From DAOTXR01 sp034435375 (lineage in GTDB: Bacteria; Chloroflexota; Anaerolineae; Aggregatilineales; UBA3940), in NCBI GenBank assembly GCA_034435375.1, contig DAOTXR010000092.1, forward strand, positions 1 to 64,000: a DNA stretch of 64,000 nucleotides. The letters run 5' to 3'. Below, one piece after another: positions 53,269 to 61,631 of the stretch (the stretch's first letter is position 1; each line of letters begins with the position of its first letter). The position numbers and the translations under genes are program-made. Below the pieces are notes generated by a model that was not told where the DNA came from, did no database searches, and saw nothing but the letters and a program-made list of their open reading frames with translations.

Positions 53269-54165
53269 CTACCGGCCCACAAACAACCCCGTCGCCACCA
53301 GAACCGGCATAATCAGGTTGACGATCACGTTCAGGCCCATGAAGGGTATCAGTCGCTCGATGTTCCCGGCGTGTCGATAGGCTCCAAGAAATGCAGGCAC
53401 AGCAGCCACGAGTGCGCCCAATCCGATCAAGCTGGCCATCGGCAGCAACTTGAGAACAACACCCACGATGACGGACGCGAAGGCGAGCAGGAGAAAGAGG
53501 CCATAAATAATGCTGCTGGCTCGTCTCCCGATGGTGATCGGAAAATGTTTCCTGCCCGCCAGACGATCCGCCTCGACATCCGGGAACTGATTCAGCAGTA
53601 GCAGGTCGCTCACCAGAAAAAATGGCGTCAGCGAAGCGATGAAAGCCGTCCACGAGTATTCGCCCGTGAGCACAAAGTGCGTCCCATTCACCATCAACAG
53701 CCCAAAGCCCAGTCCAGGCGCAAACAGGCACAGGAACGGGCTGCGAGCCAGCCAGGGCGTATAAGCAAACACAACCAATAGCCCCAAGATTCCTAAGGGC
53801 AGCAGCCATAGCCCTCTCACAGACAGGAAATACAGGCCAACCAGCCCGGTGATCACGAATGCGCCGATGGCTGTCCACAGCGCCTGACCGGCCAGTTCGG
53901 GCCTCTCAAGCAGAGTGCCGCTGCCCCCGCTAAAAGGCGTTCGCTGCGTCCGGGCATCCACCCCACTTTTGAAATCAAAGTACTCATTAAAGGCATTGAC
54001 GCTGATGTGAGCGGCGATTGCTCCGATCAGCGCAAGAATCAGGTAAAGAGCATTGACCTGTCCCCCCGTCCACACAGCGGTGGCCAGCCCCAACAGAACA
54101 CAGGCAGGCGTCAGAATCACAAAGGGAAGACGCATGGGACCCAGCAGGTATCTGACGTTGCTCAT
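53269..54165 (-). CDS. UbiA-superfamily prenyltransferase (MenA-like)
   Basis: A 298-residue integral membrane enzyme with about eight to nine helices. The first Asp-rich motif is NAFNEYFDFKSGVD and the second DVEADRLAGRK, both needed for Mg-diphosphate binding. RTPFSGGSG follows the first motif, as in 1,4-dihydroxynaphthoate or related prenyltransferases rather than haem O synthase. It should attach a polyprenyl chain to an aromatic acceptor for a quinone. GGAGG precedes the ATG. It lies inside the copper operon, 53 bases before copZ, which is an unusual place. Confidence 0.83.
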   Translation of the reverse strand: MSNVRYLLGPMRLPFVILTPACVLLGLATAVWTGGQVNALYLILALIGAIAAHISVNAFNEYFDFKSGVDARTQRTPFSGGSGTLLERPELAGQALWTAIGAFVITGLVGLYFLSVRGLWLLPLGILGLLVVFAYTPWLARSPFLCLFAPGLGFGLLMVNGTHFVLTGEYSWTAFIASLTPFFLVSDLLLLNQFPDVEADRLAGRKHFPITIGRRASSIIYGLFLLLAFASVIVGVVLKLLPMASLIGLGALVAAVPAFLGAYRHAGNIERLIPFMGLNVIVNLIMPVLVATGLFVGR

Positions 54166-54204
54166 GGAAACCTCCGTGGTATACGTGAATCAATCAGACG
54201 GCAT

Positions 54205-55284
54205 CTATCCATTGACGTTGATGACGCCGCCGTACATCCCCATACTGCATGTGAAATAGATGCGCCCCACCGGTTGGGCCGGCAAACTGATCACTTCCTC
54301 CCCCCTCTCCGGCAACACACGGCTGATGCCCAGGCTGGGGATGGTGAAGGCGCGTGCACAACCATAGGTGTTGTTCGTCACCAGCTTGAGACGGATCGGC
54401 TTGTCGCTCTCAACGTTCAGGATGTTCGGCACGTAGCCGCGATCGAGCACGTTGATCGTGATTTCTTGCACCCCGTCAGCCGCCACTGTTGCACCCGACG
54501 ACTCGAGTTGAGGGTTCATCAACGAGGTCAGGAGAGTGCTGGGGGCCAGCGGCGAACCGGCTACGCGCAGCCCGGCGTTGATCGCCAACAGGCCCAAGAA
54601 CAGGATCAGGATCGTGGTGATCACGGTAAAGGCCTGCTGCACTTTGCCCCGAAGCCGCGTGACCAGGAAGCCGAGCACAAAGAAGGTCGGGGAAGTGCCC
54701 AGCACAAAAGTGAACAGGATCAGCGCCCCCCACAACGGGTTGCCAGAACTGACTGCCAAGACCATCATGGCCTGAGTGGTGCCGCACGGAATGAAAACCG
54801 TCATCAGGCCCAAGAGGGCAGGCGCAAACAGCTTTTCGCTTTTGGCCTGGTCACGGACCAGGCGGGTGAGAACCTTCGGCGGCTGGATGACAAAGTAACG
54901 AAAGATGGGATGCACATTGAGCATATTGAGAGCGGTGGCCAGCAAGAACACCCCGGCAACGATCTGCATGGCGGCCTGAACTGCCGGGGTGATCTGGACG
55001 GCAGAGCCAAGCCAGCCGAGCAGGAAGCCCAGCCCGGTGTAAGCAAACAACTTGGCAACCAGGAAGTAGACCACTGGCCACGGATCACGGCTCAGATGAA
55101 CACCTGTCATGCTATCCACGACCACCTTCGACCGGGTTTTGCCCTTCGCTCGGCGCTCTTGCGGTGTCGCTGCGGGAATGGTTACTTGGCGGGTCATGGC
55201 TGTGGCCAACAGACCACCCTGCACAGCCAGACAGGTCAGGCCACCTGTGGTGAGGCCAGTGAGAAAGATGAGCCAAAGATTCAC
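54205..55284 (-). CDS. DsbD_2/SafE-type membrane protein fused to a cupredoxin-like domain
   Basis: A 359-residue protein. Residues about 1-240 form a six-helix DsbD_2/TauE-SafE-like membrane domain with a paired-cysteine arrangement, Cys18 in GGLTCLAVQ and Cys167 in FIPCGTTQ. This pattern is found in CcdA/DsbD relatives that pass electrons across the membrane. Residues about 262-359 form a cupredoxin-like domain (ITINVLDRGYVPNILNV, RIYFTCSMGMYGG with Cys346 and Met348/Met350). It may receive or donate copper or electrons outside the membrane. The start is GTG with GGGGG upstream. It is the second gene of the copper operon. Confidence 0.85.
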   Translation of the reverse strand: MNLWLIFLTGLTTGGLTCLAVQGGLLATAMTRQVTIPAATPQERRAKGKTRSKVVVDSMTGVHLSRDPWPVVYFLVAKLFAYTGLGFLLGWLGSAVQITPAVQAAMQIVAGVFLLATALNMLNVHPIFRYFVIQPPKVLTRLVRDQAKSEKLFAPALLGLMTVFIPCGTTQAMMVLAVSSGNPLWGALILFTFVLGTSPTFFVLGFLVTRLRGKVQQAFTVITTILILFLGLLAINAGLRVAGSPLAPSTLLTSLMNPQLESSGATVAADGVQEITINVLDRGYVPNILNVESDKPIRLKLVTNNTYGCARAFTIPSLGISRVLPERGEEVISLPAQPVGRIYFTCSMGMYGGVINVNG

Positions 55285-55486
55285 GAGGCATCCCCCTGAA
55301 TTACTCTAGTGTGCAATCTCATGAAGACAGCTACTTCGCCATCGGGCACGTCGTGATTGGTTTAGCACGAGAGATCGATGCCCTCGATCTCAAACCCAGC
55401 AGAACGGTCAAAGTGTAACCGGGCATGATGTGATCGCCCTCCTTGCCGGGTGAGTGTCAGAAGCGACCTGAACTCAACTCACTCTC

Positions 55487-55837
55487 TCACCCCGACACGC
55501 GTTTGGTGAGCGCCTCGAAAACTTCGTGCAGTTCGCGCAGAACCCGCTCGCCCTCGGCAGGGTCGCCAGCGCGGATTGCCTCTGTGACGCAATGATGCAT
55601 GTGATCGTCGAGAACCATCAGGCTGACCTTGTTAAGCGCCGACTGCACGGCGTTAATCTGGTGGATCACATCGATGCAGTACTGGTCTTCCTCGATCATG
55701 CGGGTGATCCCATTGAGATGTCCAGCGATGCTGCGCAACCGGTTGACCAGCCCCTGCTTGAAGTCATCAGGTCGATGACGGGCGCGGGACCCCTCTGCAT
55801 AAGGCTCGTTGGCAATGCTGCTATGCTGGTGAACCAT
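55487..55837 (-). CDS. csoR: Cu(I)-sensing repressor CsoR
   Basis: A 116-residue CsoR/RcnR-family repressor. The Cu(I) ligand set is Cys54 (QYCIDVIHQ), His79 and Cys83 (DDHMHHC), with the same 25 and 4 residue spacing as the mycobacterial protein, so copper rather than nickel is sensed. ATG at 55837 is used; the frame upstream is open but lacks a ribosome site. A GC-tract palindrome and strong promoter lie directly upstream, so the repressor probably controls its own operon. Binding Cu(I) would release DNA and switch on dsbD-like, ubiA-like, copZ and copA. Confidence 0.92.
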   Translation of the reverse strand: MVHQHSSIANEPYAEGSRARHRPDDFKQGLVNRLRSIAGHLNGITRMIEEDQYCIDVIHQINAVQSALNKVSLMVLDDHMHHCVTEAIRAGDPAEGERVLRELHEVFEALTKRVSG

Positions 55838-55882
55838 GAGTCTCTCACTTTCTTGCCGCAAAGCCGGAATGAGAACTCCGGA

Positions 55883-55904
55883 CCCCCTCCCCGGTGGGAG
55901 GGGG
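55883..55904 (-). promoter_or_regulatory. CsoR-type operator
   Basis: CCCCCTCCC-CGGT-GGGAGGGGG: a perfect 9-bp GC-tract inverted repeat, the form known for CsoR operators. It lies at the predicted transcription start and about 46 bases before csoR. Confidence 0.7.
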
Positions 55905-55911
55905 CACAATG

Positions 55912-55940
55912 ATTATCCTCCAACCAACCTGATCTGTCAA
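55912..55940 (-). promoter_or_regulatory. Sigma70 promoter of the copper operon
   Basis: On the minus strand consensus TTGACA (55940-55935), a 17-base spacer and GATAAT (55917-55912). Transcription would start near 55905, directly into the CsoR operator. Confidence 0.8.
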
Positions 55941-56107
55941 GGAAAAGGGCGCCAGCGTAAGGAACTGGAAACTCTGCCATGAATCCCCCATGCGCTTACG
56001 TGAATCTAATACATGTCTGGTAAAACAAAGCCTGAGATCATGTACATGTGGCAAAGCGCCAGGAATGGGATACAATTACTTGCAGTGTCTGGTACGGAGA
56101 GTTAACG

Positions 56108-56389
56108 ATGCCCATCTACGAGTATGAGTGCAGGGAATGTGGCGTGCGCTTCGAGCGACGGCAGAGCTTTGACGATCAGCCGGTCTCCCTCTGCCCGGAG
56201 TGCGGCGGCGATGTCCATCGTCTGCTTCAACCTGCTGGGATCATCTTCAAGGGCAAGGGATTCTATGTCACGGATAGCCGTGGCAAAAACTCAAGCCTGA
56301 CTCCCGGTGGTAAAAAGGACGGCGCCAAGTCCGAGAGTAGTGAGGTGTCTGCCAAGAGCGAGTCGTCCACCAAATCAACCGACGACTGA
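56108..56389 (+). CDS. FmdB-family zinc-ribbon regulatory protein
   Basis: A 93-residue protein beginning MPIYEYECRECG. Four cysteines (Cys8, Cys11, Cys29, Cys32) form a zinc ribbon. GIIFKGKGFYVTD is the usual family end. A Lys/Ser/Glu-rich tail of about 30 residues follows. The family name comes from a formamidase operon regulator, but most members have no known role. GGAGAG precedes the ATG. Divergent from csoR. Confidence 0.9.
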   Translation: MPIYEYECRECGVRFERRQSFDDQPVSLCPECGGDVHRLLQPAGIIFKGKGFYVTDSRGKNSSLTPGGKKDGAKSESSEVSAKSESSTKSTDD

Positions 56390-56518
56390 GTGTTCTCCCG
56401 TGATTGATCTCTCTCTGCCCTGCGCTCGTCTCTCCTTTCTGCAAGAGGAGCGAAAAAACGAGCGAAGTGAGGTCAGAGGGAGTCCCTACCTCCGATAAGC
56501 TTTAACTTTGGAGCACCG

Positions 56519-56549
56519 ACGGGGCAACCGTATGGGTTGCCCCGTTTTT
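56519..56549 (+). terminator. Rho-independent terminator
   Basis: ACGGGGCAACC / GGTTGCCCCGT make an 11-bp stem with a 5-base loop, ending in TTTTT. It ends the FmdB-like transcript. Confidence 0.85.
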
Positions 56550-56659
56550 GTCGCCCCTCACTGCACGCTGCGATGGATCGTATCCCACAGAACACCTCGT
56601 ACTCTCCGGTGTTATTCATGGTGAGTCAACCCTTTGTCTTCTCCCCACAGGAGGTTTCC

Positions 56660-57526
56660 ATGATCAGGATAGTGTCCGATACCGACTCCAGCCTCCCCCA
56701 GGAGATCGCCGACGAGTACGACATCCCGCTAATACCGATGCACATCATCTTCGGCGATGAGGTGGTCCGCGAACGTTACGACATCTCCGATGCCGACAGC
56801 TATGCACGCATGTCAGCCGCGCCCCGCCTGCCCACCACCAGCCAGCCCCCAGTGGGAGCCTTTAAGGAAGTGTACGAGTCGATCCTGTCCAAGGACCCCA
56901 ACGCGACCATTCTCTCGATTCATCTGTCTGCCTCGATGAGTGGCACCTTCGAGTCGGCCCGGCAGGCAGCAGAGATGTTCCCAGGGGCCGATATTCGACC
57001 ATTCGACACGCGCTCGGTGTCCCTGGGGCAGGGTCTGATGGTCTTTCAGGCCGCCCGCCTGGTGCGTCAGGGAGCCAATGTCGATCAGGTTATGGCAACC
57101 CTTGAGGCCATGCGCGATGGAATGCAGGTCTATTTTGCCCTTCACACGCTGGAGTATCTGGCGCGAGGCGGGCGCATTGGCCGAGCCTCGCATCTGATGG
57201 GCAACCTGCTCGACATCAAGCCTATCCTGAAGGTCACAGACGGTGTAGTCGATGCTCACTCTCGCCAACGCACCTGGAGACGCGCCGTCGAGACCATCCG
57301 TGATATCGCGATCAAGAACTCATGCGACGCTGCGGGCAAGCCAAAGCCGGGTCTGCTGGTCGGGGTAGCTCACGCCGTCAGCCAAGCGGAAGCTCAGCGG
57401 GTGGCCGACGACCTGCGCGACGCGCTCAGCCCTGAAGTGCTTCTCTTGTGCGAGATCGGTCCTGGTCTGGGAGTCCACACCGGGCCGGGTGCGCTGGGTG
57501 TGTGCTGGTATGTACCCCCAGACTGA
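56660..57526 (+). CDS. DegV-family fatty-acid-binding protein (FakB-like)
   Basis: A 288-residue DegV protein. The N-terminal RIVSDTDSSLPQEIADEY and the middle ATILSIHLSASMSGTFESA are family signatures; the latter binds the lipid carboxylate. GRIGRASHLMGNLLDIKPIL is another. FakB proteins present fatty acids to the FakA kinase for phospholipid synthesis; no fakA is in the window. ATG at 56660 follows AGGAGG by five bases, while the open frame upstream runs through the terminator and is rejected. Confidence 0.92.
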   Translation: MIRIVSDTDSSLPQEIADEYDIPLIPMHIIFGDEVVRERYDISDADSYARMSAAPRLPTTSQPPVGAFKEVYESILSKDPNATILSIHLSASMSGTFESARQAAEMFPGADIRPFDTRSVSLGQGLMVFQAARLVRQGANVDQVMATLEAMRDGMQVYFALHTLEYLARGGRIGRASHLMGNLLDIKPILKVTDGVVDAHSRQRTWRRAVETIRDIAIKNSCDAAGKPKPGLLVGVAHAVSQAEAQRVADDLRDALSPEVLLLCEIGPGLGVHTGPGALGVCWYVPPD

Positions 57527-57732
57527 GCGCCAGGCGGCGATTTTCCTCGCCCACCTGCTCCCTCGAAGCCAACCCCGTGGCCTGATTGCTCAATGAGGCG
57601 CAGATGGCCTTCGGCCCTGGGGGCAATGTTGTACTTGCGCACCTGACCGTACTGGTGCAAACTTACTCCGCCTGACTTCATTGATGAACTGGAATGCTCT
57701 GCTGGAGCGATAGGAGACCGAAGGAACGGAAT

Positions 57733-59523
57733 ATGGCAAATGATCTGTATGCGAGACAGTCCACCGAGGACTTGACCGGTAGAACGCTTGGCCAATATCA
57801 GATTCAGGAGCAGCTTGGGCAAGGCGGCATGGCGACCGTCTATAAAGCTCTCCAGAAATCGATTGGCCGTACGGTCGCCATCAAGGTTATGCCCTCCTAT
57901 TTTATGCACGAGCCGACCTTTATGCAGCGCTTCGAGCGCGAGGTCAAAGTTATTGCCGAGCTTCAACACCCGCGCGTGCTGCCGGTGTATGACTACGGCC
58001 AGATCGAGGGCCGTCCTTTCATTGTGATGGCCTATATGTCGGGGGGCACACTAAGCGACCGCATCCAGAAGGGACCCCTATCGCTCGAAGAGAGCGTGCG
58101 CATCATGGAGCAGATCGCCGAAGGGTTGGACCACGCCCACCGTAAGGGTATTATCCACCGCGACTTCAAGCCCTCCAACGTCCTGCTTGACGATCACGGC
58201 AATGCCTACCTCTCCGACTTCGGCATTGCCAAGGTCAGCGAGTCGACCGTGCAGTTGACAGGCAGTGGTGTGGTGGGCACGCCGGCTTACATGGCCCCAG
58301 AGATGGCCAGCTATGCCCAGGTCACCCCTGCCGTGGACATCTACGCCATGGGTGTCACGCTGTATCAGATGCTGACCGGCACGCTGCCTTTCAAAGGCGA
58401 GACCCCACTCAGTGTCATGATGGCTCATGCCAGTGAGCCGGTGCCCGACGTGCGGGTGGTGCGCCCGGACGTGCCAGAGAGCATCGCTGAGGTGGTCAAG
58501 CGGGCGCTGGCCAAGAATCCTCAGGATCGCTATGTCACTGCTGGCCAGATGGCCAAAGCCCTAGAGGCCGCGGTTGCCGGGATCGAGCCTGAGCGTGCAA
58601 CCCAAGTGCCTGCCTCCCAGCGACCCACCCAGCCCATGCCCGCTGTTTCCAAACCTCCCACGCCTCCCACCCAGCCGCCCACCGGCGCGCCAGGCGGGTG
58701 GCAGGCTCCTGCGGCGGGAACCCCCTCACCTACTCCTCAGCCTTCCATTCCAGCGCCACAGCCCCTCACTCCGCCACCCCCACCACCGAAGTCCGGCGGG
58801 GGCTGCCGCTGGGGAGTAGTCGGCGCATTGATCGGCGGCCTGGTCGTGGTAGCGATGTGCATCGGAGGTGTTCTGCTGATAGCGCAGTGGGGCGCCTCGT
58901 TGACCCCCACACCAACCATCACCCTGCTGCCAACCAATACACCGCAGCCAACCAACCCACCGGCGCCCACCCCGGTTCCACAGGGTGGCAGCGGCAGCAC
59001 CGATCTGGTAATCCAGAACGAGTCGAGCACGCCCGTATGCTACGTCTATGTCTCGCCTAATGAGAGCGACGAGTGGGGCGAAGATCAGCTCGGTGAGGCC
59101 AACATCCTCATGACAGGCGATACGTTCACCGTCACTGACGTTCCCTATGGGTTGTACGACTATCAGGCCCTGGACTGCGACAGCAACGTCTTGGATCAAC
59201 ACTACGGCGTAGACCTGAGCACCGACACCTACACCTGGGTGATCCGCGACAAGACTGCCACGCTGACTGTGATCAACAACACAAGCTACCCGCTGTGTAT
59301 GCTCCGTTTCTCGACCGTTGAAGACACCATCTGGGCCGTCAACTACCTGGAGGAGAACGAGACGCTCCAGCCAGGCCAGCAGCGCAGCTTCCCGATCAGC
59401 CCCGGCACGTATGATATGCGGGCCGATGGCTGCGACGAGGTGTCGTTCTGGGAAGACTATGAGTTCGCAATCACGACCAGTTTTGAGTGGAGCCTGTTTG
59501 ACGAGGATCGGCAGGTGAAGTAA
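57733..59523 (+). CDS. Membrane Ser/Thr protein kinase with extracellular C-terminal domain
   Basis: A 596-residue kinase. The kinase domain covers about residues 20-285: GQGGMATVYKA, VAIKVM, HRDFKPSN, SDFGIAK, YMAPEM, with all catalytic residues. A Pro/Thr-rich linker (about 295-360) leads to one membrane helix (about 365-390), a Thr/Pro linker, and an extracellular region of about 170 residues. That region has two related beta-rich halves, LVIQNESSTPVCYVYVSP and LTVINNTSYPLCMLRFST. It probably senses something at the surface. AAGGAACGGA precedes the ATG. A strong terminator follows. Confidence 0.92.
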   Translation: MANDLYARQSTEDLTGRTLGQYQIQEQLGQGGMATVYKALQKSIGRTVAIKVMPSYFMHEPTFMQRFEREVKVIAELQHPRVLPVYDYGQIEGRPFIVMAYMSGGTLSDRIQKGPLSLEESVRIMEQIAEGLDHAHRKGIIHRDFKPSNVLLDDHGNAYLSDFGIAKVSESTVQLTGSGVVGTPAYMAPEMASYAQVTPAVDIYAMGVTLYQMLTGTLPFKGETPLSVMMAHASEPVPDVRVVRPDVPESIAEVVKRALAKNPQDRYVTAGQMAKALEAAVAGIEPERATQVPASQRPTQPMPAVSKPPTPPTQPPTGAPGGWQAPAAGTPSPTPQPSIPAPQPLTPPPPPPKSGGGCRWGVVGALIGGLVVVAMCIGGVLLIAQWGASLTPTPTITLLPTNTPQPTNPPAPTPVPQGGSGSTDLVIQNESSTPVCYVYVSPNESDEWGEDQLGEANILMTGDTFTVTDVPYGLYDYQALDCDSNVLDQHYGVDLSTDTYTWVIRDKTATLTVINNTSYPLCMLRFSTVEDTIWAVNYLEENETLQPGQQRSFPISPGTYDMRADGCDEVSFWEDYEFAITTSFEWSLFDEDRQVK

Positions 59524-59541
59524 CGCGCCACGCAGGGATAA

Positions 59542-59610
59542 GCGCAGAGGCGCAGCATGGCCGCAGGTGCCATCTGCGCCTCTGCGCCTTGGCGCAGGCA
59601 CGTTTTTTTT
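59542..59610 (+). terminator. Large hairpin and T8 terminator
   Basis: A 14-bp stem (59542-59555 with 59574-59587), with an inner 5-bp stem, followed by a second short hairpin and eight T (59603-59610). A TATAAT at 59618-59623 just after it may start the next gene. Confidence 0.8.
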
Positions 59611-59684
59611 ATCCGAATATAATGAAACGCGGGGCAACCCCTGTCGCGTGTAGCATTCTTGGCCTTACGAAGGGGAGAACAACC

Positions 59685-61496
59685 GTGAAGCAGAAACCAG
59701 GGCTTCCCTCTGTCCATGTGTTAGCGACGACCTGGCTCGTCGCGGCGCTACTCTTGTTGAGTGCCGTTATCATCCCTGCCCGACCCGCCGCCGCACAGGT
59801 CGGCGCGACGGCAGTCGTGAACACAGGCACGTTAAATGTCCGTCTCGGCCCCAGCCCCGGCTATCCGATTGTGGGGCAGGTCGTACAGGGAGATGTGCTG
59901 ATCTTGCTCGCACGTGACTCGAAAGCTTCGTGGGTCAAGGTGCAAACCCCCACAGGTCTGGTCGGGTGGGTCAGCACTTTCTACCTGGTCCCGGCAGCAT
60001 CCTACAGCGCCCTGCCCGTCGAAGCCCAGGCTGAAGTATGGGCCATCGTCAGCGGCTCGGCCAACCTACGCAGTGGGCCGGGCCTCAACTACCCTGTGAT
60101 CCTGATCCTGTCTGAGAACGAACCGATTGGCCTCATGGCCCGCAACCGAGACGCGAGCTGGGTCCAGGCGCGGGTGCATGGCAATACCCTGGGCTGGATT
60201 GCCAGCGGGCTGATCGTGCCCGGCAGCAGCCTGATGGCGCTGCCGTTGGCCTCCGGGTTGCCCACAGCGCCCTCATTGCCGACCGGCCCATCCGCCGCGC
60301 CTAGCACATCACCCACCGTGTCCACGGGAGGCATTCAAGGCGACTTCAACATCCGCGACTGCCTTCACACCAAGCCTGGACGGGATCATGGGCACGTCAT
60401 CTGCGTGGATGCCTGGGAAAAGCTGACCGTGCTGGGCCGCAACGCCGATACCTCCTGGCTGTATGTGCTGTACAACGACTCGCTGGGATGGGCCTATCGA
60501 CCCAGCGTCAACACGCAGAATGACGCTGCTGTGCCCAATCTGCCCGTGATCGACCCGACGACAGCCCCGGTGGGTCTGCACGCTTATACCGGCGCTTCCG
60601 CTGTACCGGCCAGCGGCGCATCTACGCCTACCACGCCATCGACTTCCCCGCCTGGCGTGCCTACGGGAGGCATTCAAGGCGACTTCAACATCCGCGACTG
60701 CCTTCACACCAAGCCTGGACGGGATCATGGGCACGTCATCTGCGTGGATGCCTGGGAAAAGCTGATCGTGCTGGGCCGCAACGCCGATACCTCCTGGCTG
60801 TATGTGCTGTACAACGACTCGCTGGGATGGGCCTACCGGCCCAGCGTCAACACGCAGAATGACGCTGCTGTGCCCAATCTGCCCGTGATCGACCCGACGA
60901 CAGCCCCGGTGGGTCTGCACGCTTATACTGCTACCACAACCATCCCAGGCGGCAGCCCGGCCCCCAGACCCTCGCCAGGTGCGCCAGTCTCTCCGGCGCT
61001 TGGCCCTGCCTCGGCGATAGTTACCACCCCTGTGGCAAGTGTCCGGAGCGGCCCCAACAGCTCATATCCTTTGCTGGGGACAGCGCCCCAGGGAACGTAC
61101 CTGACGCTGATAGGGCGAAATGCTAGCGGGTCTTGGGTGGTAGTGCTCGCCCCCAATGGTCTACAAGGCTGGATGAGTTCAGCGCTGATTGAGGCTTTCA
61201 TCCCGCTCGGCCCGTTGCCTGAGGTGGCCTACACACCTATCGACACCTATGGCACGGGTTACGTGGACACCGGCGCGTTGAACATCCGATCTGGGCCGGG
61301 CCTCAACTACAGCATCATCGGCACGTTGCGTGACGGCGAGCGCCTGAGCCTGATGGGCCGCAATGCCTATGGAGATTGGCTCAAGGTACGCACGTCCACT
61401 GGCCTGGAGGGCTGGGTCGGCAGCGGCAGTGTTGTGATCGACGTGATGCTGTTCGATTTGCCGGTTTTGCAGGATGGAGTGGTGATTTACGGCTAA
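59685..61496 (+). CDS. Secreted SH3b-repeat protein
   Basis: A 603-residue secreted protein. A signal peptide ends near ARPAAAQV. Several SH3b-type domains follow, with the classic TGTLNVRLGPSPGYPIVG, SANLRSGPGLNYPV and TGALNIRSGPGLNYSIIG. Between SH3b domains 2 and 5 are two nearly identical modules (GGIQGDFNIRDCLHTKPG) of about 88 residues, each with two cysteines, related to SH3b. Such domains bind cell wall or glycans. GTG at 59685 follows GGGGAG by seven bases; the open frame further upstream overlaps the terminator and is rejected. Confidence 0.88.
   Translation: MKQKPGLPSVHVLATTWLVAALLLLSAVIIPARPAAAQVGATAVVNTGTLNVRLGPSPGYPIVGQVVQGDVLILLARDSKASWVKVQTPTGLVGWVSTFYLVPAASYSALPVEAQAEVWAIVSGSANLRSGPGLNYPVILILSENEPIGLMARNRDASWVQARVHGNTLGWIASGLIVPGSSLMALPLASGLPTAPSLPTGPSAAPSTSPTVSTGGIQGDFNIRDCLHTKPGRDHGHVICVDAWEKLTVLGRNADTSWLYVLYNDSLGWAYRPSVNTQNDAAVPNLPVIDPTTAPVGLHAYTGASAVPASGASTPTTPSTSPPGVPTGGIQGDFNIRDCLHTKPGRDHGHVICVDAWEKLIVLGRNADTSWLYVLYNDSLGWAYRPSVNTQNDAAVPNLPVIDPTTAPVGLHAYTATTTIPGGSPAPRPSPGAPVSPALGPASAIVTTPVASVRSGPNSSYPLLGTAPQGTYLTLIGRNASGSWVVVLAPNGLQGWMSSALIEAFIPLGPLPEVAYTPIDTYGTGYVDTGALNIRSGPGLNYSIIGTLRDGERLSLMGRNAYGDWLKVRTSTGLEGWVGSGSVVIDVMLFDLPVLQDGVVIYG
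60324..60589 (+). repeat. 266-bp tandem coding duplication, copy 1
   Basis: Matches copy 2 (60663-60928) at all but about three bases, at an offset of 339 bases. It encodes one SH3b-like module plus its linker. Confidence 0.9.
60663..60928 (+). repeat. 266-bp tandem coding duplication, copy 2
   Basis: Second copy, in frame with the first. The 73 bases between the copies encode a Thr/Ser/Pro linker that is not repeated. Confidence 0.9.
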
Positions 61497-61502
61497 AGGC
61501 CG

Positions 61503-61530
61503 CGTGGAAAGGTCTAGAAGACCTTCCACG
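61503..61530 (+). terminator. Hairpin after the SH3b gene
   Basis: CGTGGAAAGGTCT pairs with AGACCTTCCACG (12 bp, one bulged A) with a 3-base loop. No T tract. Confidence 0.5.
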
Positions 61531-61631
61531 AAGCCTTCACAGAACCGGCGAAGCAGGGGAATGTACGCTTCGCTTCCTGCGCGATGTTTGTCTCTGTGGA
61601 AATCGGACAGATCGAGGAGGTAAAGATTAGG

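Noticed and set aside
53269..54165. Haem O synthase (CyoE/CtaB) as the copper-operon UbiA member
   Set aside because: The Asp-rich motif context (NEYFDFKSGVD, then RTPFSGGSG) fits MenA-like enzymes better, and no cytochrome oxidase genes are near.
54007..55299. 430-codon open frame on the plus strand
   Set aside because: It lies opposite the DsbD-like and UbiA-like genes, has no ribosome site, and its product is rich in Gln, His and Arg, as expected from an antisense shadow in GC-rich DNA.
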